Below are positions 6,154 to 9,757 of a DNA stretch of 9,757 nucleotides, piece after piece. A program made the translations under genes and the position numbers. Position 1 is the first letter of the stretch, and each line of letters begins with the position of its first letter. The DNA is from Xanthobacteraceae bacterium (GTDB taxonomy: Bacteria; Pseudomonadota; Alphaproteobacteria; Rhizobiales; Xanthobacteraceae), in the NCBI GenBank assembly GCA_030043175.1, contig JASHYD010000430.1:1-9757 (forward strand), read 5' to 3'. Under the pieces are notes generated by a model that saw only the letters and a list, made by a program, of their open reading frames with translations, was not told the DNA's origin and made no database searches.

Positions 6154-6871
6154 GTTTATTCGCACGACGACGTTCCGCTCGACGGCGGTAGTGGCCGGTA
6201 TGTTTGCCGTGTACATCGGTATCCTGTTCACAATTGTATACTGGCGGACTGACCGAAATCTGATTATTCGATCGGACGAGGTCATCGCTATGCGTACCGT
6301 GGAATTCGCATCCGCGGCGCCTCAGCGCCGGCTCGATGCGATTGCGGACTTCCTGAAACAAGACCCGCGCATGGTGCAATATGCTGGTCTGTTTTCGCCG
6401 GACGGGCAGGTGATCGCCGGCAATCTAGCGGACCTGCCGCCCGACTTGAAAATCGACAGCCCTGCGCAGGAATCGGTGTTTCGGGCCAAGACCAGTGGAG
6501 ACGAACAGATTGTTCGCGGCATCGCGCTACGCTTGCCAAACAGCGATGTTGTGGTTGTCGGCCGCAATATCGAGGAGTCGGCAGAAATTACTGCAATCGT
6601 TGGCCCGACATTGGGCCTGGGGCTTATTCCGGCTTTTTGCTTGAGTATTGCAGCAGGAATATTCCTCAGCATGCGTGCGCAGAAACGCGTGGCGGAGGTC
6701 AACAAGAAGGTTCAGCGCATCGTCGCCGGCGATCTCCGTGAGCGGTTGCCGGCCGCTGTGGTGAGAGTCGAGCCTATCGTGAGGCAGGCTTTCAAGCGAG
6801 CCGCCGACCTTCCACAATTACTCGTAATCACCCTGCGTAACCCTGGCCTTCTGCGCCGGCGTCCGGCGTAG
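6143..6871 (+). pseudogene. sensor histidine kinase truncated after HAMP
   Basis: The likely start is GTG at 6143 (VPPEFIRTTTFRSTAVVAGM), overlapping the regulator by 11 bases; GTG at 6125 is possible. The first membrane segment is about residues 12-35. A periplasmic sensor follows (RRLDAIADFLKQDPRMVQYA, then GLFSPDGQVIAGNLADLP). The second membrane segment (IVGPTLGLGLIPAFCLSIAA) leads into a HAMP linker (RVAEVNKKVQRIVAGDLRER, LP). At about 6750 the similarity stops. The remaining roughly 40 residues (RVEPIVRQAFKRAADLPQLL and an Arg-rich end) do not resemble the second HAMP helix, the HisKA dimerisation domain with its phospho-accepting His, or the ATP-binding domain, and the frame ends at 6871. 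Family members are about 450 residues; this is 242. A deletion has probably joined it to foreign sequence. The protein could still insert in the membrane but cannot autophosphorylate. Confidence 0.85.
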
Positions 6872-6906
6872 CGGGCGTGATTCCGCGCCGAGGAGGAGTG
6901 GTGAAC

Positions 6907-7275
6907 ATGAAAGTGATACCGGTCGGCGCCCTGATGGCGCTGGCGATCTCGGCGGCCGGGGCCCAGACACGCAACCGGGCCGTTCCGGCGCCGGCCGCGG
7001 AACAATTGACTGCTAACGCCGGACAACCGCTCTGCCCCGACGAAGATGGATTAGCCGCATTTTTGCTTGCTGATGCCGTGAAAGACTCCAACCCGGAGGC
7101 GGCTGACAAGCTGCTGAAAAGCGCGACCGGTTGTGAATTCTTGCCTGCAGGATCAAAGCTGGAAGTGATTGAGAGGCCCCCGAGCGGAGCGTTTATGCGA
7201 GTGATGAAGGTCAAAGCGACCCCGCCGCGCCGCGGGCCGATCGTCGGGTTTACGGTGGAAGTTTATCCGAACTAA
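6907..7275 (+). CDS. small exported hypothetical protein, 122 residues
   Basis: The start at 6907 is chosen because AGGAGGAG ends eight bases upstream; a GTG at 6901 is too close to that element. The first 19 or so residues (MKVIPVGALMALAISAAGA) form a clear signal peptide with cleavage near AGA/QTR. The mature protein has an Ala/Pro-rich start, then LTANAGQPLCPDEDGLAAFL, then ADKLLKSATGCEFLPAGSKL, EVIERPPSGAFMRVMKVKA and a C-terminus ending VGFTVEVYPN. The two Cys residues could form a disulfide. The layout suggests a small beta-rich, SH3-like periplasmic fold, but that is only a guess. I recall similar hypothetical proteins in Bradyrhizobium. The gene is complete, and lies 35 bases after the truncated kinase; the junction of the kinase deletion is upstream of its ribosome-binding site. 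Confidence 0.68.
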   Translation: MKVIPVGALMALAISAAGAQTRNRAVPAPAAEQLTANAGQPLCPDEDGLAAFLLADAVKDSNPEAADKLLKSATGCEFLPAGSKLEVIERPPSGAFMRVMKVKATPPRRGPIVGFTVEVYPN

Positions 7276-7312
7276 GTACAGGGCCCAGGTCCCCATCGAG
7301 GAGGCCGTGCTC

Positions 7313-7383
7313 GGCAACGGGCGCGGCAGACGCCCAGGAGGCGGCCTCAAGTAGTTTGCGGGCAACGAGCACGGCAGGCGCCC
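7313..7383. repeat. imperfect direct repeat, two copies 48 bases apart
   Basis: GGCAACGGGCGCGGCAGACG (7313-7332) and GGCAACGAGCACGGCAGGCG (7361-7380) differ at three positions, and both are followed by CCC. Similarity continues loosely into a later GGCGGCCT in each copy. Two copies only; this may be a small tandem duplication that has diverged. Confidence 0.35.
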
Positions 7384-7456
7384 TACGGAGCCCGCTGGCG
7401 GCCTTTCGTGTGCCCGGGTGTGGGGGGCGCACGGAAAGCCGCTCCACGGCGCTCCT

Positions 7457-7480
7457 GGCGGGTTCCATCATCGACCCGCC
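7457..7480. repeat. GC-rich hairpin upstream of the ApeA-like ORF
   Basis: GGCGGGT (7457-7463) pairs perfectly with ACCCGCC (7474-7480) around a ten-base loop. No T run follows on either strand. It could contribute to termination of the 6907-7275 transcript, but it lies 180 bases away. Confidence 0.3.
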
Positions 7481-7527
7481 GCCCATCGCCGCACTTTGGG
7501 CGCGACTTTCCGTAGACTGACTGTCAA

Positions 7528-7908
7528 ATGGCAAAATTCAAAGACACTCTTTCTGCGCTTGGACATTTCTGGCCTTCGACTAAACCAGACAACAAATGGC
7601 CAGGCAGGGTATACATAGACACATTTCCTCGCGCGAGGTTGCATTGCATCGGGGCTGCTCCGGGCGACGGAATTGGGCCGGCTGGCCGGCTAACACTTCA
7701 CGGCCTGACTGAAGGCAATCAATGCGTGACGATGCTTGAAGCTGCGGCGGGTCCGAGCGATTTTGCTGTCAACAGTCGAAGTGTAACGCAAAGTATCGCC
7801 GTGACAGCGAACTACATGCTCGTTGCTCCCGAGCACTTTGATGAGAGCGCCACCGTTCGGAGAGTAAGCTTCGCCTCGTCCCTTGCCGAACATGTCCTGC
7901 GCCTTTAA
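7528..7908 (+). pseudogene. orphan ApeA-like N-terminal domain, C-terminal part missing
   Basis: ApeA proteins are reported anti-phage defence proteins with an N-terminal recognition-type domain and a C-terminal HEPN ribonuclease-like domain. The 126-residue product matches my memory of the N-terminal domain. It opens with GHFWPSTKPDNKWPGRVYID (family form: G-Y-F-W-L-P-x-x-P-x-N-K-x-P-G-x-L). The core is LTLHGLTEGNQCVTMLEAAA (family: I-x-G-x-x-x-x-G-x-x-V-T-L-L). It then has SIAVTANYMLVAPEHFDESA (family: Y-x-A-N-Y-x-L-I-G-x-H-F). It stops at 7908 after SLAEHVLRL, where intact proteins continue for several hundred residues. A stop precedes the ATG in frame, and no ribosome-binding site is evident. 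The break coincides with the minus-strand kinase scrap at 7911-8067, so the C-terminal half was lost by rearrangement. Without HEPN it should not be active, unless the domain is now used alone. Confidence 0.62.
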
Positions 7909-7910
7909 GC

Positions 7911-8067
7911 AGACCCAGACTACAAGGAGATTCGCCACCGCAAATCCGGTGGCAGCCGCTACGACGACTGCGGCCACGAATGCGAGGGCGTAGGCTCCCA
8001 CAGTTCCCGGCCGCAGCGCGGGGATATCAATGTATAGCCAACTTAGTCTTCTCGCGATCTCGCACAA
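7911..8067 (-). pseudogene. 5' scrap of a membrane sensor histidine kinase (DUF4118-type)
   Basis: On the minus strand this reads WLYIDIPALRPGTVGAYALA followed by the hydrophobic FVAAVVVAAATGFAVANLLV. Many rhizobial PAS-containing sensor kinases have a very similar opening, P-A-L-R-P-G-T-x-G-A-Y-A-L-A-F, leading into the four-helix DUF4118 membrane domain. Here the similarity fades after about 40 residues, and the frame then runs antisense to the ApeA-like ORF. No ATG is at the expected place; the nearest start is TTG at 8067, with AGGAGG about 12 bases upstream. The PAS, HisKA and ATP-binding parts are absent. It is a gene fragment at a rearrangement junction. Confidence 0.5.
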
Positions 8068-8376
8068 CGGGATGCCTACCTCCTGATAGGAGACGACATC
8101 TACTTCCGCCGGTCCACCTCCCGCTGTCAGCTAACTCAACGCTGGAGATTATCGCGCTGTTCCCCTGTAAGTCGCGTCCCAGGATAGACAACCCGGCAAT
8201 CAGTGGTCCGCCGTCAGCCGCGTTCGGTCCCAAACGCGGCTATTGTGCTAACGCCCGATATACCGATGTCCACCCAAACGGTTTTCCGGACGCAGCGGCG
8301 CGCTTCCAGTCACCAAACTCGACTGGCACGGGTTCCTGCGTCGCGTGGGGGGGGCATCTGGCGGGAATCGATCGCC
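8068..8376. other. stretch without a supported gene
   Basis: About 310 bases. A plus-strand frame (8203-8418) ends with IWRESIASALIAILAWTIGW, a plausible single membrane helix, but the rest is low in coding character. A minus-strand frame (8027-8233) reads LIAGLSILGRDLQGNSAIIS without a recognisable family and lies just upstream of the kinase scrap in another frame. I see no RNA gene or promoter. Confidence 0.35.
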
Positions 8377-8712
8377 TCAGCCCTTATTGCTATTCTCGCT
8401 TGGACAATTGGGTGGTAACAAATGATCTTCTAAAAGCGCGGTGCGGACACCAAAGCGGAGCCGACGATCTCGCATCTTTGCTTCCACGATCTCTTCTTCT
8501 ATGTAACCCAAATAGCATTTCATGAAGTCCGCCATTGGACCACGCTTATCCTTGTATTCCTTCGTGATTTGTTGATCCAAGATTTCCAGCAGACTAACGG
8601 GCAGCGCGTCGAGCAGGTGCAGGGCTGAGAACAGGCGTTCGTAAGCTCCTGCTACCTTACGAATTTCTGGGCTGCTCAACGCGATTGTTGCGTGTAATTC
8701 AAGGTTTCTCAT
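8377..8712 (-). CDS. small helical hypothetical protein, 111 residues
   Basis: The ATG at 8712 has GAGGG eight bases upstream on the minus strand; a TTG at 8757 in the same frame lacks such a signal. The protein is soluble and helical: MRNLELHATIALSSPEIRKV, then YERLFSALHLLDALPVSLLE, then ILDQQITKEYKDKRGPMADF and CYLGYIEEEIVEAKMRDRRL, ending in a polar tail (PNCPSENSNKG). No signal peptide or membrane segment is seen. Base composition is AT-richer than the flanking dehydrogenase gene, consistent with acquired DNA. I do not recognise the family. The first residues contain RNLELH, which fits the R-N-x-x-x-H spacing of HEPN active sites, but at an unusual place, so this is weak. The reading frame is intact and the start signal reasonable. 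Confidence 0.48.
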   Translation of the reverse strand: MRNLELHATIALSSPEIRKVAGAYERLFSALHLLDALPVSLLEILDQQITKEYKDKRGPMADFMKCYLGYIEEEIVEAKMRDRRLRFGVRTALLEDHLLPPNCPSENSNKG

Positions 8713-8757
8713 ATGCTTATCCCTCGTTGCCTCCGGGATATGCTCGCTAACGCACAA

Positions 8758-8906
8758 TTTTCGAGGGCGATGATCCGCCGCACTGCGGCAATGGCTGTGA
8801 AGCTGCTTTTGTTGCTAAGCAAATAAACGAGTCTTGCACGAAGTTCGGGGCTGCTCGGCCGGCCCTTCCGTGCGACCAAGCAGAGGAGCCCCGGATTGCA
8901 CGGGCG
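8758..8906. other. region downstream of the dehydrogenase gene
   Basis: About 150 bases between two minus-strand genes. A seven-base inverted repeat (AGCCCCG at 8887-8893 and CGGGGCT at 8848-8854) could bring the end of the dehydrogenase transcript into a long-loop hairpin, but there is no T run. No gene is supported; a minus-strand frame through here into the dehydrogenase is an overlapping shadow. Confidence 0.3.
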
Positions 8907-9757
8907 CTACAAGCTGAACACGAACAGCATGGAGGCGGTCGAACTGTTCTTGAGTTCTGGCGAGAAAGGAATGATATTCAGGGATTGCTTCGATCCTGCC
9001 AGCACCGCGACATATTGCTTTCCATTGACCGCGAAGCTGATCGGCGGCGCATTGATGCCGGTGCCGATGTTGAAGCTCCACAGCTCCCTCAGGGTCTTGG
9101 CGTCATAGGCCGCAACGGTGCCATCGTAATGACCGAGGAACACCAGGTTTCCGGCTGTCGCGAGCGCGCCCGAGTAGTTCGGGTAGGTCAGCTTGAGATC
9201 CGCCTTGAGTTCGCCGTTGGTCGGATCGACCGCCTTGAGGCCGCCGTAGAGACGCTCCCGGACCTGGTCGGCGCCACCATGGAAGCGCTCGCGCGGCTTG
9301 ACGGTGCCGCCCTGGTCGACGAAGTCGTTCTGTTCAATGGTTTCGAGGTAGTTGCAGCCCTCGATCGACGGAATGTACATCAAGCCAAGTTCCGGATTGT
9401 AGGCGGAGGGCTCCCAGTTCTTGCCACCGATGTGGGCCGGGCAGAGCTTTCCGCCCTTGGGCCTCGCGCGGGTGCCATGGCTGCCCTCGGCGTAAACCTG
9501 GACGTCGGCGTTGGGATTGTAGTTGAGCGGCTTGCCGGTCTTTGGGTCGAGACCGGGCGTCCAGTTCATCTCATAGGTGTATTGTTTGCCGGCGATGAAC
9601 GAGCCGTTGATGCGGTCAAGCGTATAGAAATAGCCGTTGCGCGCTGCGTGTACCAGGAGCTTGCGTTCTTCGCCATTTACCTTGGCGTTGATGATCGGGT
9701 GCTCGGAGATTTCGTCGAAGTCGTAAGGATCATTCGGGGTGTACTGGAATCCCCACT
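8907..9757 (-). CDS. PQQ-dependent alcohol dehydrogenase, C-terminal half (partial at right edge)
   Basis: Enzymes of this family are periplasmic quinoproteins that oxidise methanol, ethanol or other alcohols using pyrroloquinoline quinone and pass electrons to a cytochrome c. The frame runs unbroken from the right edge to the stop at 8907, giving 282 residues of a protein usually near 570-620. It starts WGFQYTPNDPYDFDEISEHP, typical of the middle propeller blades. It continues with VHAARNGYFYTLDRINGSFI, the conserved GGKNWEPSAYNPELGLMYIP (the Trp and the Y-N-P turn are family hallmarks), YPNYSGALATAGNLVFLGHY, DGTVAAYDAKTLRELWSFNI and GTGINAPPISFAVNGKQYVA. The ending, ELKNSSTASMLFVFSL, is a natural family terminus, so the 3' end is intact. 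The catalytic Asp and the residues that distinguish calcium from lanthanide enzymes lie in the missing half, so substrate and metal cannot be assigned. Confidence 0.9.
   Translation of the reverse strand, partial: WGFQYTPNDPYDFDEISEHPIINAKVNGEERKLLVHAARNGYFYTLDRINGSFIAGKQYTYEMNWTPGLDPKTGKPLNYNPNADVQVYAEGSHGTRARPKGGKLCPAHIGGKNWEPSAYNPELGLMYIPSIEGCNYLETIEQNDFVDQGGTVKPRERFHGGADQVRERLYGGLKAVDPTNGELKADLKLTYPNYSGALATAGNLVFLGHYDGTVAAYDAKTLRELWSFNIGTGINAPPISFAVNGKQYVAVLAGSKQSLNIIPFSPELKNSSTASMLFVFSL

Larger units (their letters stand above)
7276..7527. other. GC-rich spacer without a supported gene
   Basis: About 250 bases. Frames on both strands are open in places, but none has a start signal or recognisable family. 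It contains an imperfect direct repeat (7313-7335 and 7361-7383) and a hairpin (7457-7480), listed separately. Confidence 0.4.

Noticed and set aside
7434..7513. Eight-base inverted repeat ACGGAAAG / CTTTCCGT
   Set aside because: The arms are about 65 bases apart with no duplicated flanks or transposase nearby; chance is sufficient.
8815..9081. Minus-strand frame at the end of the PQQ dehydrogenase gene
   Set aside because: Out of frame with the strongly supported dehydrogenase reading and of no recognisable family.
1..9757. CRISPR array, tRNA or rRNA genes, complete insertion sequence
   Set aside because: No regularly spaced identical repeats, no cloverleaf or rRNA-like sequence and no intact transposase or paired terminal inverted repeats were seen.

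Overview
The window looks like an accessory, decaying stretch of an alphaproteobacterial chromosome, most likely Bradyrhizobium or a close relative. This is an inference from remembered family resemblance: many fragments resemble hypothetical and regulatory proteins typical of that group. No rRNA, tRNA or housekeeping marker is present to confirm it. Base composition is mixed, moderately GC-rich with AT-richer patches near 4980-5130 and 8470-8720. Few genes look complete, and several recognisable genes are cut, fused or frameshifted.

Left part (1-3330): the 3' end of a rhizobial-type hypothetical protein; a possible resolvase scrap on the minus strand (321-389); about 580 bases with no convincing gene; a plus-strand trypsin-like peptidase pseudogene (971-1717) with the expected catalytic positions changed and several frame breaks; then minus-strand small proteins. 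The best of these is a 130-residue exported hypothetical protein (2221-2613) with a strong ribosome-binding site. A short acidic, His-rich reading frame without a good start lies at 3097-3330.

Middle (3461-7275, plus strand): the first half of a TolC-type outer-membrane efflux protein is joined in frame to the C-terminal half of an RND periplasmic adaptor, which then carries one frameshift. The RND pump gene is absent. A small periplasmic protein with a single C-terminal CNACH haem site follows (4857-5321), then an intact OmpR-type response regulator (5479-6153). The overlapping sensor kinase gene (6143-6871) keeps both membrane segments, the periplasmic sensor and HAMP but has lost its catalytic domains. 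A small exported hypothetical protein follows (6907-7275). The likely original arrangement was an efflux system next to a two-component system; what remains is the regulator and the haem protein.

Right part (7276-9757): a gene-free GC-rich spacer; an orphan ApeA-like N-terminal domain (7528-7908), related to an anti-phage defence protein but lacking the HEPN effector half; directly abutting it, a minus-strand scrap of a membrane sensor kinase; a minus-strand small helical protein (8377-8712); and the C-terminal half of a PQQ-dependent alcohol dehydrogenase on the minus strand, running off the right edge.

I did not find a clearly complete novel system. The most interesting items are the tolC-adaptor fusion, the kinase-less sensor with its intact regulator, the ApeA-domain orphan, and the peptidase relative with the triad positions altered.
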